NCBI GenBank assembly: GCA_050951505.1
Contig: JBMNJE010000010.1
Coordinates: 1-64,000, forward strand
Length of the DNA: 64,000 nucleotides
Direction of reading: 5' to 3'
Origin: DUOA01 sp012839095
GTDB lineage: Bacteria; Bacillota; Clostridia; Caldicoprobacterales; DTU083
The position numbers were made by a program, and so were the translations under genes. This document shows, piece after piece, positions 53,202 to 63,187 of the stretch; position 1 is the stretch's first letter; every line of letters starts with the position of its first letter. Below the pieces are notes generated by a model, which searched no databases, was not told where the DNA came from, and saw nothing but the letters and a program-made list of their open reading frames with translations.

Positions 53202-54863
53202 TCAATTACGGTTTTCTTTCCACCAATCATTTACTTCACGGGTGATGTCCTCCCCTCCCAGGCTGTACCACTCATTCACAAAGGCATCAAATTCCGACAA
53301 AGGCTCGCCCATTATCACCTTGATAACCATTTCTTCCTCCATGGTATGGAGAGCAGCCATTTTCTCGGACATAGTCTGAGTAGGTGCTCCGTAAAACCGG
53401 TTCAGCATTCCCCGATCCCGGGCAATTTCATTCAGAATGCTGACAGCACCATTCTCGCCATTGGTTGCCACCTCCACCCAGGCCTCCTTGATGCCCTGGT
53501 CGAAGTAGGCGGCAATAATCTGATACCTCTGGCTTTCATCAATATTCAAACCTGAAGGATCACGTCTGGCCAGAGCTCTGGATAATTTCTCATGGGCAGT
53601 AAGCATGTTATTGGGCTCCCATAAATGAAAATCCGTATATTTGTATTTGATTACATCAGGATTATCCAGATCACCCAGATATGCATCCCGCAGTTTCTGA
53701 TCCGTGTCATCCTGCAGGAAGTTTTCAGTCCACAGATTAATCATCTTCATGACAGCTTCAGGATGCGGATATCCCTTTCGTACCACTATCATAGAGTAGA
53801 CAGCTGCCGAGTACTGACTCTTTGCAGTCTTATCATCGATGGAGGGAATGGGAAAAGCCTGCCAGTATGCGTCGGGATAGTTGGCCTGGCTTAAATTTAG
53901 CGGATGGTAAGGATTCCACCAGACACCGAACTCAATGCCCACCCTGCTGTTAGCAATATCCTCGGACAGTTTTACTGCGTCCTTTACACCAAATTCCGGA
54001 TCGATTTCTCCACGTTTGTACATCTCCTGCAGGGCAGCCAGTGCCTCCCTGTATTCAGGCTGAACTGAGCCGTAGACCAGGGAGCCGTCCCTCTCGATCC
54101 ATATCCTGGGATAGGCATGAAAACCATTGAAGAACCCCTGCAGTCCTCCATATGCCGACCATAAATCCTTGGACATGGCAAGTCCAAATGTATCATCCAG
54201 GCCGTTGCCATCCGGATCCTCTTTAACAAAACGGGCAGCCATTTCCATGACATCCTGCATGGACTGAGGCGGCGCCATACCCAATTTGTTCATCCAGTCC
54301 TGCCTTATCCACAAAAGAGGAGCTCCGGCAATGGAGGCATCGGTTAAGGGCAGCCCCATCATCCTGCCTTCCAGAGTGACAACAGGAAGGGCAGTAGCGT
54401 CCTGTTCCATAACATCCTTTGTCTTTTCCGATGCATAAGCTTCATATACATCGGTCAGGTCTTCAATCATTTCACTGTCATACAACAGCTTGAACAGGAG
54501 TGAGTTGACAACGAATACATCGGGCAGTTCCCCCGACATAACCGTTGCAGATAACTTCTGACTGTACTGGGAGGCATCAACCACCCACAAGTATTTCAGG
54601 TTGATTCCCAGCTTGTCGGCATAGGTGCGGGTCCAGATATTGTTATGGATATCGTTGTCGCCCAGGAATTTCACCGTTGCATCCACTGATTTGACCGACA
54701 TCATCTCAACAGGCGGTGAATACTTCTCATCCGCCTTCAAATCAAAGTCCTCGGCTGCCGTATCATTCTGATCGGGCTCCGTAGAGCTTCCGCTGCATGC
54801 AGCAATAAACATTGCAATTACAAGAAATAAACTGATTAGGATTGCCCGCTTTGTTTTTCTCAT
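53202..54863 (-). CDS. Carbohydrate-binding lipoprotein (LplA type)
   Basis: A 553-residue extracellular solute-binding protein. A signal peptide with lipobox (FIAACSG, Cys about residue 23) is followed by a Gly/Ser/Asp-rich linker and a large LplA-like domain. Typical segments are VMSGELPDVFVV (near 108) and PDGNGLDDTFGLAMS (near 215). It is the family used for oligosaccharides in YesM/YesN-regulated operons. It lies 37 bases after the hydrolase gene and ahead of the two permeases. Confidence 0.92.
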   Translation of the reverse strand: MRKTKRAILISLFLVIAMFIAACSGSSTEPDQNDTAAEDFDLKADEKYSPPVEMMSVKSVDATVKFLGDNDIHNNIWTRTYADKLGINLKYLWVVDASQYSQKLSATVMSGELPDVFVVNSLLFKLLYDSEMIEDLTDVYEAYASEKTKDVMEQDATALPVVTLEGRMMGLPLTDASIAGAPLLWIRQDWMNKLGMAPPQSMQDVMEMAARFVKEDPDGNGLDDTFGLAMSKDLWSAYGGLQGFFNGFHAYPRIWIERDGSLVYGSVQPEYREALAALQEMYKRGEIDPEFGVKDAVKLSEDIANSRVGIEFGVWWNPYHPLNLSQANYPDAYWQAFPIPSIDDKTAKSQYSAAVYSMIVVRKGYPHPEAVMKMINLWTENFLQDDTDQKLRDAYLGDLDNPDVIKYKYTDFHLWEPNNMLTAHEKLSRALARRDPSGLNIDESQRYQIIAAYFDQGIKEAWVEVATNGENGAVSILNEIARDRGMLNRFYGAPTQTMSEKMAALHTMEEEMVIKVIMGEPLSEFDAFVNEWYSLGGEDITREVNDWWKENRN

Positions 54864-54900
54864 TGCAGTAACCTGCTCCTTTCTTACCTTTCTATGAGAT

Positions 54901-55662
54901 TCAAATGTACTTTTTGAACCATTCCGCCATTTCTATATTCATTTCCACCGTATCAGCATGCCCGACACCGGGATAGATCCTGTAGCAAAGGGCTTCCTTG
55001 TTCCTGGTCAGGGGTTTCAGCTTTTCATAGAGCCTTATCACACCCTGGGCAGGAGTGAGTTCGTCTTTTTCTCCGCACAGCATGAGCAGGGGAATGTCCT
55101 TCATTTCCTGATAATAGTTGATGGGCTGGATTTTTTCAGCCAGATTGCGGAATTCCTTCAGATCCTCTTCCTTCTCAATAATGCCGTAGGATTTCAGTTC
55201 TTCTGTCATTCCCCTTGATACAATGCCATCCACTATGGACACCCAATCCGGCGTGCTGATTATGGGTACTGCGGCATTGATGCGTTTTTCCCCGCTCACC
55301 AGATAGGCAAAGGTGATGCAGCCGCCCATGGAGTAACCTGCCAGACCCACCCTTGACGCATCTGCTGTCTCATGATCGGCAAAGTGATCCAGCAATTGGT
55401 TGATTTCAGCCTCACTTTTGGTAATGGCCTCAAGAAGATCTATGATCCTGGTACCGCTCCTCTCTCCATGGCCTGCCGCATCCGGTGCAACAACATAAAA
55501 ACCATTGGCTGCCAGCAGATATGCCTGAGGCAGGATAAATTCCTTTCTGCCCATATAGCCGTGATACAACAAAACCATGGGCCTTTTTCCTGGCTCATCT
55601 GTCCTGTACAACTCCAGCACAGGTATGTCCTTCACTCTTCTGTTTCTTACAATAATATCCAC
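54901..55662 (-). CDS. Alpha/beta-hydrolase, esterase or peptidase type
   Basis: A 253-residue alpha/beta-hydrolase. The nucleophile elbow GYSMGG (Ser near residue 108) is typical of the dienelactone-hydrolase/prolyl-oligopeptidase group. The acid is probably in CGEKDELTP (near 195) and the His in GVGHAD (near 235). HGYMGRKEF supplies the oxyanion region. It starts at GTG 55662, with GGGAGGG upstream. It lies in the sugar operon and may remove acyl groups from the imported oligosaccharide (inference). Confidence 0.82.
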   Translation of the reverse strand: MDIIVRNRRVKDIPVLELYRTDEPGKRPMVLLYHGYMGRKEFILPQAYLLAANGFYVVAPDAAGHGERSGTRIIDLLEAITKSEAEINQLLDHFADHETADASRVGLAGYSMGGCITFAYLVSGEKRINAAVPIISTPDWVSIVDGIVSRGMTEELKSYGIIEKEEDLKEFRNLAEKIQPINYYQEMKDIPLLMLCGEKDELTPAQGVIRLYEKLKPLTRNKEALCYRIYPGVGHADTVEMNIEMAEWFKKYI

Positions 55663-55707
55663 TTGCTTTCCCTCCCATCACAGAGTCTCTCCCGTTTTTA
55701 TTATACA

Positions 55708-55743
55708 GAAAACCTGATATGGGCTCCATATCAGGTTTTTTAC
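55708..55743. terminator. Hairpin between the yesN-type gene and the hydrolase
   Basis: AAAACCTGATATGG pairs with CCATATCAGGTTTT and has Ts on both strands. Upstream transcription from the two-component genes would end here, with possible read-through to the hydrolase and transporter. Confidence 0.75.
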
Positions 55744-55791
55744 TTATATTTAGTTAATTTTACTTTATTATATATACCTTATTTTTATATA

Positions 55792-57111
55792 TCAGGATTC
55801 CGCTGAACTTCCGTACCTGGCCCTGTATTCCAGGGGAGACATGCCCATATACTTCCTGAAGGTCTGATTGAAGTAGGAGGGGGAGGCAAAGCAGAGCTCT
55901 GCTGCTATGGAATTGATCTTCCGGTTGGTCTGCGCCAGCAGCTCCTGTGCTCTCTGGATGCGCATGCTGGTAATATAGCTGGTTAAGGTCATGCCGGTAG
56001 CCGCCTTAAATATCCGCGACAAATATGAGGCATTATAGTGCACCAGATCGGCAAGAGCCGTCAGGGATAAAGGCTTATTAAGATTCTCTGAAATATGTTC
56101 CCTGACCATATGAATGGCCTGGGAATCACCCAGGGCAATATTTGATTTCCCTCCGTCCGCTCCCCCGGGGGCCGCGAACATGCCTGTCCGGGCTATAATC
56201 AGCCCTGCTCCCCTGGTTCTGCTGTTTAAGATCAGCCGGTTGCAGCTTTTATAAGCCTCACCCAGACAATGAAGCCTGACGGGCTTTCCCCATATTACAA
56301 AGGAAAGATTAATGCCGGCTTCCTCTGAAAAGCGATCCTGCATAACTTCTGCAATTCCCTTTATCCTCTTGACCGGATGGGGCTGTGATTCATCTGCTTC
56401 GTGCACGGAATCCATGGGGCGGGGCTGCAGGACAAAAACAAAGGTGTTTTTTCTGTATTCATCCAGTATCATCTCGAAACGTGGCAGCAGATAGGTATAG
56501 GTAAGCTGCTGCAGTATGGGGTATACTGCAGATTGTTCCCTGAGACTGAAATCCTCGGCATTGGTAATACTGCCGATCATCAGGCAGACAGCCTGCCGGT
56601 GATCCAGGGAAAGATTCATGTTCCTGATCATGTACTCAGGCTCCTCTGGGCCGATATCCGGATATTCCAGCAGTGATACCAGGAATTCATGCCGGAATTC
56701 CAGCGGGCTTTCGCTCAAACGGCTCAGCCTCACCTGATTCCTGATTCTTTGCACCGCCTTGTGCAGGCTTTCAGCAATCTTTTCATAACCTTCGGTCTTC
56801 AGAATGTAGTTGACCGCCTCCAGCTGATTTGCCTGATAGATATAATCAAATTCTGTATACCCGCTAAGAAATATAACCTGGCTGTGAGGCCATCTTGCCT
56901 TTACCTGCCGGACCATCTCCAGCCCGTTCATGCCAGGCATGTTGATATCGCTGAGCACAATATCAACCCGCTCGGTATTCAGAATTTCCAGGGCTTCATA
57001 AGCTGAAAAGGCCTTGAAAATGTCCAGTTCCAGATCCTCATAGTTGTAAAAAGCATTATACAGGCCCTCCACCACATCCGGTTCATCATCTACGATAAGC
57101 AGTTTGTACAT
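55792..57111 (-). CDS. YesN-type response regulator, AraC DNA-binding
   Basis: A 439-residue response regulator. The receiver domain (about residues 1-120) has the acidic pocket VDDEPD, phosphoacceptor Asp in VLSDINMPGMNG (near 55) and Lys of LKTEGYEK. A middle region of about 190 residues and an AraC helix-turn-helix pair (about 335-435; LVHYNASYLSRIFKAATGMT and ELCFASPSYFNQTFRKYMGM) follow. ATG 57111 is preceded by CAGGAGGAGAGC. It probably switches on the sugar operon downstream when phosphorylated by the kinase encoded 28 bases upstream. Confidence 0.93.
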   Translation of the reverse strand: MYKLLIVDDEPDVVEGLYNAFYNYEDLELDIFKAFSAYEALEILNTERVDIVLSDINMPGMNGLEMVRQVKARWPHSQVIFLSGYTEFDYIYQANQLEAVNYILKTEGYEKIAESLHKAVQRIRNQVRLSRLSESPLEFRHEFLVSLLEYPDIGPEEPEYMIRNMNLSLDHRQAVCLMIGSITNAEDFSLREQSAVYPILQQLTYTYLLPRFEMILDEYRKNTFVFVLQPRPMDSVHEADESQPHPVKRIKGIAEVMQDRFSEEAGINLSFVIWGKPVRLHCLGEAYKSCNRLILNSRTRGAGLIIARTGMFAAPGGADGGKSNIALGDSQAIHMVREHISENLNKPLSLTALADLVHYNASYLSRIFKAATGMTLTSYITSMRIQRAQELLAQTNRKINSIAAELCFASPSYFNQTFRKYMGMSPLEYRARYGSSAES

Positions 57112-57139
57112 GCTCTCCTCCTGACTCAAAGTCCGCCTG

Positions 57140-58900
57140 TCAATTGGAAATCTCATCAATCGATTCGTTGTATACCTTTTCCATACGCAATGCAACCTTC
57201 AGCCCGCCCAATTCGCTTCTGCCGACCTCTACCCCGCTGTCCGGCCCATGACCCAGCATCAGCCTTCTGTGTATGTTCACAAGGCCGGTGCTCTCAGCAT
57301 CCAGATCTTCAGAATTAAGCTTTTCCTTAAGCAGATTCAGCTCCTCATCGCTCATATCATCCCCGTTGTCTTCAACGATGATGGCAAGTGAGCCGTTTCC
57401 GGACTGAAAATATATTTTTAATAACCCGTCTCTTACCTTGTTCTTAAGGCCATGCTCAAAGACATTCTCTATTACCGGCTGCAGAATCATCCTGGGTACC
57501 GTCAAACCCCGCAGCCCTTCAGGCAGCTCTTCGAAATGCATGGAAATGCGGTTGCGGAAGCGGTGAGCCTGGAAATCCGCGTATATCCGGGCATGCTGTA
57601 CCTCTTCCTCCAACAGGGCCTTGGAACTGGCATTCCGTGTTATATATTGGAAGTAGATTCCCATCTGTCTTGAAAACTCCGCCAGGTTCTCATAATCCTC
57701 ATTAACAGCCATATCATTGAGGACAAAATAGCTGTTATAGAGAAAGTGGGGATTGATTTGTGACTGCAGCTGCTTAAGTTCTGATCTCTGATAGAGTATC
57801 TTTTGTTTGTATACCTGATCAATCAGGTTTCTGATCCGCCCCAGCATGGAATGAAATGCAGTAAACAGGTATCGGAATTCATTGTCCTTTTCATACTCAA
57901 CCTTGATATCCAGATTGCCGGACTCCACTATCTGAAAGGCTTCCACCAGCTGAGTCAGGGGATGCTTAACCTGCCTGTACAAAAGGTACAGGAATAAAAA
58001 GGCGACAACTGCTACATAGGCGGTAAATATCCAAAAGTAAGGATGATAACGCTGAAGGGGTCTGTATATCTCCTCAGCGGAGGTATAGTTAATCAGCGTA
58101 AGGCCGATGTTTTCATCCCTGTATACTGTAACAAGATACATTACATCATTCCACTGCTTAAGCTCGGTTGTTGTCTGCATGTCAGCTGAAGGAGAATCGG
58201 CAGCGGAAAGGACTTCTGACCGGCCCGCCGGCAGCAGGCTCAATACAGCAGCCGGATCCCCGGCCGGAGTTCCCCAGCCGGCAATCAGCTGCCCGCTCTG
58301 CTGGTCCAGTAAGGCCATTCCACCGTCAGACGCCCTTTTAATCTGGCCAAGGCCGGCCTTGATGCTGCCCGGAGACAGCTCCACGGTAGACAGGCAGGTT
58401 GGATAAATGCCTTCTCCCTTATATATCTGGACGGAAGCCACTGCTGTGACGAGGATTCCGTCATTAAGCATCAACTGACGGCTGCTGCCGGTGGTCTGAT
58501 TTACCAGTTTCTCATACTCCTCTTTGGTAAGGCCGGTAACATTTCCATTTGCCTGAATGGATCGGTTTATACCAGGCATGTGGATGGATGCATTCTGTAC
58601 TATATCGCTGATATCCAGAAGTGATGCCAGCCGATCCTTTATACGGTTAATGGCAAAAACCATGTCGATATCGGTCTCGTATTCAGGAAAGACAGCAAGC
58701 CTCATTACATCCTTGTCATTCAGAAGAACGGATTGCTGCTTGATAATCCGGGATATGTCGGATCGAAGCTTGTCCATGTAAAACTGACTCTGAGATTCCT
58801 GGGACAAGGCAATCTCAGCCTGCAGGCGGTTTATTGTCCATCGATAGATGCCGAAACCGGCAGCATAAACAGGTATGACAACCACAATAAAGGCAGCCAA
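57140..58900 (-). CDS. YesM-type sensor histidine kinase
   Basis: A membrane sensor kinase of about 586 residues. A first helix, an extracytoplasmic sensor domain (about 270 residues), a second helix (near 300-320) and a HAMP linker lead to the kinase part. There SQINPHFLYNSYFVLNDMA holds the phosphoacceptor His. PVIENVFEHGLKNK is the N box and VEDNGDDMS the G1 box. The first canonical start, TTG 58900, lies inside the first helix. The frame continues 14 codons upstream to an ATA at 58942 placed seven bases after AGGTGA. The true N-terminus is probably longer (finding). Confidence 0.88.
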   Translation of the reverse strand: MAAFIVVVIPVYAAGFGIYRWTINRLQAEIALSQESQSQFYMDKLRSDISRIIKQQSVLLNDKDVMRLAVFPEYETDIDMVFAINRIKDRLASLLDISDIVQNASIHMPGINRSIQANGNVTGLTKEEYEKLVNQTTGSSRQLMLNDGILVTAVASVQIYKGEGIYPTCLSTVELSPGSIKAGLGQIKRASDGGMALLDQQSGQLIAGWGTPAGDPAAVLSLLPAGRSEVLSAADSPSADMQTTTELKQWNDVMYLVTVYRDENIGLTLINYTSAEEIYRPLQRYHPYFWIFTAYVAVVAFLFLYLLYRQVKHPLTQLVEAFQIVESGNLDIKVEYEKDNEFRYLFTAFHSMLGRIRNLIDQVYKQKILYQRSELKQLQSQINPHFLYNSYFVLNDMAVNEDYENLAEFSRQMGIYFQYITRNASSKALLEEEVQHARIYADFQAHRFRNRISMHFEELPEGLRGLTVPRMILQPVIENVFEHGLKNKVRDGLLKIYFQSGNGSLAIIVEDNGDDMSDEELNLLKEKLNSEDLDAESTGLVNIHRRLMLGHGPDSGVEVGRSELGGLKVALRMEKVYNESIDEISN

Positions 58901-59091
58901 TATCAGGGTAAAAATCGATTTGCTTCCATTCTTATTTGCTATGTTGCTTCACCTGCCGGCAGCTAAAGTCCACTGGTTGACAAGAATATACAATAATATA
59001 TATGGGCAATTTAAACTATATTGAAAGGCAGGAATAATGTCAAGTGCAGCAGAACTGCAGGAACAATGGCCAAAGAAAAAACGGCGGCAGG

Positions 59092-59415
59092 TTACCGCCG
59101 CAAATTATTCCTTTTTTCTAGGGTTCTGGCTGTCATGATCTCCTTACCCAGATTCAAGGTGCTGAACAGGTCATGTATGAAATTTGCTCCTCTTGATATC
59201 AGAAGGCCGGTCAGGAGATTTCCCACAAAGGGAATCTGAAAGGGTATGTCCAGCAGTTGAAAAACGTCTGCCCGGGTTCCCAGGGCTATCAAAATGCCGA
59301 CAACCATGGCACCTGCTCTGTCCCAGTTGAACTCTCTGTTTTTTCCCAGCATCTTAATGGTCTCCCAGATGCCTTCCGCTATAATCGCTATGATTACCAC
59401 TCCATAGAGCTTCAA
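59092..59415 (-). CDS. Small membrane protein, unknown
   Basis: A 107-residue protein with a helix at about residues 3-15 and a second hydrophobic stretch (about 30-50). A third, VGNLLTGLLISRG, lies near 65. It ends in a basic tail. No family is recognised; a holin-like or signal-associated role is only a guess. The start is TTG 59415 with AGGAGGTG five bases before. It is 33 bases after a small gene at 59449-59619, suggesting an operon. Confidence 0.6.
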   Translation of the reverse strand: MKLYGVVIIAIIAEGIWETIKMLGKNREFNWDRAGAMVVGILIALGTRADVFQLLDIPFQIPFVGNLLTGLLISRGANFIHDLFSTLNLGKEIMTARTLEKRNNLRR

Positions 59416-59448
59416 CCGCCCACCTCCTGTCCCAATAAAAAAGACCGG

Positions 59449-59619
59449 CTAAACCGGCCTATCCATTTCAAATTCATTCAGAAATTGTATTTTCTTTAGA
59501 CTGTGGCTTTCATACTCCGCTTCACTAATCAGACCTTTCTGTTTCATAACCTGCAGATGCAGCAAAAACTCCTTACATAATTCGGCGAGGGCGGATTTAC
59601 AGCATTTCTCTTTAATCAT
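59449..59619 (-). CDS. Small cysteine-containing helical protein, 56 residues
   Basis: A short gene, 56 codons, clearly translated to judge by GGGGAGGGG nine bases before ATG 59619. The protein starts MIKEKCCKSALAELCKEF, with three cysteines near the N-terminus, and ends GLISEAEYESHSLKKIQFLN, a pattern like the SHOCT short C-terminal helical motif. It may bind metal or act as an adaptor. It lies just upstream of the small membrane protein gene. No family is recognised. Confidence 0.6.
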   Translation of the reverse strand: MIKEKCCKSALAELCKEFLLHLQVMKQKGLISEAEYESHSLKKIQFLNEFEMDRPV

Positions 59620-59785
59620 ATTGACCCCTCCCCTCAGATGAGTAACCCGCTATATTTATATTAGCTTCGCTTCGCTCCTATACATTGTTTTAACTTATAT
59701 ATATGTGTTTTTATTGTATTCGCTACTTTTCTGAATATTCCTTTAACTTTCTGAATATTTTAAAATTTGTTTTTTGCTATATTGC

Positions 59786-62700
59786 CTATACATATAGTAG
59801 AAGGTTGTTTTCATGCTGCAGCCATGACAAAAATTCCTGATAGGCTTTGCTTTTAACCAGATCTTCAAATTCTGACGGCACATCCATGCTGCGGTGCTTC
59901 CATTGGTATTCGAGCTCAAGCAGAAATAGAAACTTCTCAGGATATTTCCGATAATAGTGGGTTAGCAGATCAAATATCATAGCCAGCTCATTTTTGCGCC
60001 TTCTGTATATCAGTCTGCTTATATACTCCTCCATAACAGGCGTCAGCCGTGAATACTGTCTCCATGCCTGAGCAAGGGTACGAATGCTTACAGCACTGTA
60101 TTCACCCTTATTCAGGTATTGTTTTAGTTTGAACTCGTAGTCATCCGTTGTTTGCATCAGATAACGTACAATTTCAGCATCATTCACAATTTCCACTGAA
60201 AGGTAGTCCCAATGATGAACCAGATATTGACCATATGGATAATACATTGCTGTTTCCTTCAAATAGGAAACACACAGACTGCAGAGTATATCATTTGGTT
60301 TATCGTGATACAGGCCGTTATGAGCAATGTATTCACGAAAATCTATTTCCGACAGGTTATTCTTATTATACTGGTTCCTGAAATATACAGCCTGAGCCCA
60401 TATGTTGCTTTCCTTACTGTCCAGATCCTTATCCAGCAGGGTGCTTAGATCCAGCCGGACCAGAAGATCAACCAGCTTAATCCTGATATCCTCCGCTTTT
60501 CCCGGTATCATGCCCCTGTACATAGTACGTATCATTCCGGTGTATCCGGACGGCCGGTAGTAACGCAGCAGTTTCAATGCCAGCCTGCTGACCTCGGTCC
60601 AGTCCATGCTGACGGAATCGCAGCTGATTTCCCCCGGCTTTTCCGGATCATTGTAATACCGAACAGAAAGGCTGAGTATTTTTTGTATTGCAGGATGAAT
60701 GGTGGACCAGATGCCGGATATTTCATCTTCGGAGTGAGTTGACAGCGCTTTTAAGCAGCCTATCAGATTACCGTTTTTTCCGGCCATGGCATTATCTATC
60801 AGCAGCTTCAGGGCTGAATTCTTTATCTTCCTTTCTAATCTGTCTATCCTGTCTGCCGGGAAAAACTTACAAAGGGGTTCCACCCATACTGCATATGGGT
60901 CCGGTTTGTCCAGAAAACAGAGACTTCTTGTACCGGGCCATATAATGATCGGCGGATTCCCGGCATCCTTGTCCAGATAGCAGAACCGAAGGCTGATTCT
61001 TCCCTGCAGATTTTTCTGCCGGGCCAGCTTATCTGCCGATATATAATACAAGCGGGTCAGCCTGAAAGCAGCTATCCAGGCATTCATAGGCCATGGCCGC
61101 TCCGCACTCGACAGTCTTTTCTCACATTCATCGGCCAGACTGCTGCTGATGGTTCTGCATTGGTTTATAGCTATAAAAAACGATTCATCATCCAATGCAG
61201 GATTTAGCAGACTAATATAAGGATAATCTTTAGTATCTGAGCTTTGCAGCAGCTCAATCAGCATTCCTTCCGGCTTGTTTACCGCCGGCAGATATTCCAT
61301 AATCAGTTTTCTAAGCGGGCTTTCCTCCCAGTATCGGGCTTCGGACGTCAGAAGTATGGACTGGTAATCACTGAAATGTTCAGGCCGAAAATTCTGCTCG
61401 GTTATATAATTCAGGTATACGGCCGCTGTCGAAGGCTGAGGCAGCAAGCGCCAGAAGAGGAAGGGCAGCTCACCCTTGCCGGCACTGCTGAAAAGCTTCA
61501 GAACAACAGCTTCAGTTTCTCCCTGGCTGAACATGCAATCCTGGAGTATAAGCCTGTATTTATTCCACAAAAGTTCATACATGCCCGGTTTTTCTGCCTG
61601 CATCAGCTTTAAATCACGCTGCATGATTCTAAAGAAAGCAACCGTCCTTATAAGAATCATGTTTTTCAGATCTGCCATAAGCATGGGGTTGCTTTCCGTC
61701 TGGCCCATGTACCACAAAAGAGGAAGATTTTCAATATTTAATACGCGTTTCTGTACATCCAGTTCATATAACAGCTTATATGCATACCTTACATCAAGAA
61801 CATCCCAGTTGGGGAAAAGATGCAGCAGCTGCCATTTTCTTAAAGGAGTATTGGTATCTTTCAACCCTGACAGGAGGATAATACGTATAGCAAGCCTGAC
61901 GGCCAATGAGCTGCCCGGCATATGAGCCATAATCCTCCTGCATACTCTTATAATGGCCTTTCTCTGAACCCTGCGCTCTACCCTGTTCATATTGGGAGAT
62001 GTAAACAGGTGAATTCTCAGGAGCCTGAGAGCCTTCTCCAGATCATCCCTCCAGTTGTACAAGCTGTCCTTCTGATTGTACAGGGGTACATTTCTGCCTA
62101 ACTTTCTTCTGCGCAGCCTGTACCTATGGTATATAAAACCGCTTCCATTGTAAAAGCTTACACCAGTGCTGTCCTCGGTAAAAAAGAAAGGGTTTTTAAT
62201 AACAAAGTACTGCCTGAAAAGGCGAAAGCCGCGAAGCCCGCGGTTGCTTATGCCTACCGATTTCACTTCTTTTCCGCCCAATCTGGCAAGGAGCCTGATG
62301 TCCCTGTTCTGATATTCCTTTCTGCCCCTTTTCCTGCTGCCTGCAGCTGCACCTTCCATGGGCAGGCTCTGAAGTTTGTCTTCTCTGCCCGGCAGACCCA
62401 GCAGCCTGAAGAAGCTGATCTGCTTTGCACGGCATTCATCATCACTGCCTGCCGGCATATTCCGAATAAGTTCCAATGGCCATGTATTAAGCTCATTATC
62501 CCTGTGCCACTTTATCAAGTCGTTATAGGAGTGATTGGATGGGTTCAAACACTCTGCTGCAAGAGAGGGCTTTTCATCAAAGTGTTTTTTCAGCTCCTCA
62601 AAGGTCCTGCATCTGTCCAGGTGGTTTTCATTTTCAAATTCTTCAGGCCGGATCCGGATACGATACTGAACACTGCTGCCCGGAATCGACAGGGTAATAA

Positions 62701-63187
62701 GCTCCTTCTGTTCACCCTGATAGAGCAGGGATGGTTCTGCCAGCACTGAGTAGTAGACAGTCATGGTATTCCGACTTGTAACTTCTCGCCTGATATCAAA
62801 TACATTATCGGTATGCCTGATATGGACCGTTAAAAACTTTATGTCCAGCTTGTAAGACCCGGTCAGCCTCAGACTGAAATGCCCGTGGACGACTGTCTGC
62901 TCAGCAGCCCCGGACACAGCTGAGAAATCCTCTGTTTTCAGCAGGATCTCATCAGAATTCTCTGTTTCAATTCTGACAGCCGCCGGATGATCCAAATACT
63001 CCCGCATGGACAATACGGCATCAGCAGGTTTTTCTTCATCGTGCAGCCTGCTCATGCTTTCAGCCCAGTATTTTTCACCCAATAGCTCGAGCCTGCCTAT
63101 AAAGGACGGACATGTAAGCCTTTCAATATCCTCAGACAATGAACTGCCAAATAAGGAATCATGGATTACATGGTACAAATGCCTCAC
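59786..63187 (-). CDS. Unrecognised 1133-residue protein coupled to a MotB-like gene
   Basis: A very large cytosolic protein without signal peptide or membrane helix. The first about 220 residues look beta-rich (HGHFSLRLTGSYKLDIKFLT). The rest is a long helical array, possibly alpha-solenoid, with many Leu/Arg/Tyr pairs. I cannot name the family with confidence; it may belong to a clostridial DUF (DUF5717-like). It starts at GTG 63187 and overlaps the MotB-like gene by four bases (GTGA), so the two are made in fixed ratio. The likely role is a scaffold or effector for that stator (inference). Confidence 0.72.
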   Translation of the reverse strand: MRHLYHVIHDSLFGSSLSEDIERLTCPSFIGRLELLGEKYWAESMSRLHDEEKPADAVLSMREYLDHPAAVRIETENSDEILLKTEDFSAVSGAAEQTVVHGHFSLRLTGSYKLDIKFLTVHIRHTDNVFDIRREVTSRNTMTVYYSVLAEPSLLYQGEQKELITLSIPGSSVQYRIRIRPEEFENENHLDRCRTFEELKKHFDEKPSLAAECLNPSNHSYNDLIKWHRDNELNTWPLELIRNMPAGSDDECRAKQISFFRLLGLPGREDKLQSLPMEGAAAGSRKRGRKEYQNRDIRLLARLGGKEVKSVGISNRGLRGFRLFRQYFVIKNPFFFTEDSTGVSFYNGSGFIYHRYRLRRRKLGRNVPLYNQKDSLYNWRDDLEKALRLLRIHLFTSPNMNRVERRVQRKAIIRVCRRIMAHMPGSSLAVRLAIRIILLSGLKDTNTPLRKWQLLHLFPNWDVLDVRYAYKLLYELDVQKRVLNIENLPLLWYMGQTESNPMLMADLKNMILIRTVAFFRIMQRDLKLMQAEKPGMYELLWNKYRLILQDCMFSQGETEAVVLKLFSSAGKGELPFLFWRLLPQPSTAAVYLNYITEQNFRPEHFSDYQSILLTSEARYWEESPLRKLIMEYLPAVNKPEGMLIELLQSSDTKDYPYISLLNPALDDESFFIAINQCRTISSSLADECEKRLSSAERPWPMNAWIAAFRLTRLYYISADKLARQKNLQGRISLRFCYLDKDAGNPPIIIWPGTRSLCFLDKPDPYAVWVEPLCKFFPADRIDRLERKIKNSALKLLIDNAMAGKNGNLIGCLKALSTHSEDEISGIWSTIHPAIQKILSLSVRYYNDPEKPGEISCDSVSMDWTEVSRLALKLLRYYRPSGYTGMIRTMYRGMIPGKAEDIRIKLVDLLVRLDLSTLLDKDLDSKESNIWAQAVYFRNQYNKNNLSEIDFREYIAHNGLYHDKPNDILCSLCVSYLKETAMYYPYGQYLVHHWDYLSVEIVNDAEIVRYLMQTTDDYEFKLKQYLNKGEYSAVSIRTLAQAWRQYSRLTPVMEEYISRLIYRRRKNELAMIFDLLTHYYRKYPEKFLFLLELEYQWKHRSMDVPSEFEDLVKSKAYQEFLSWLQHENNLLLYV

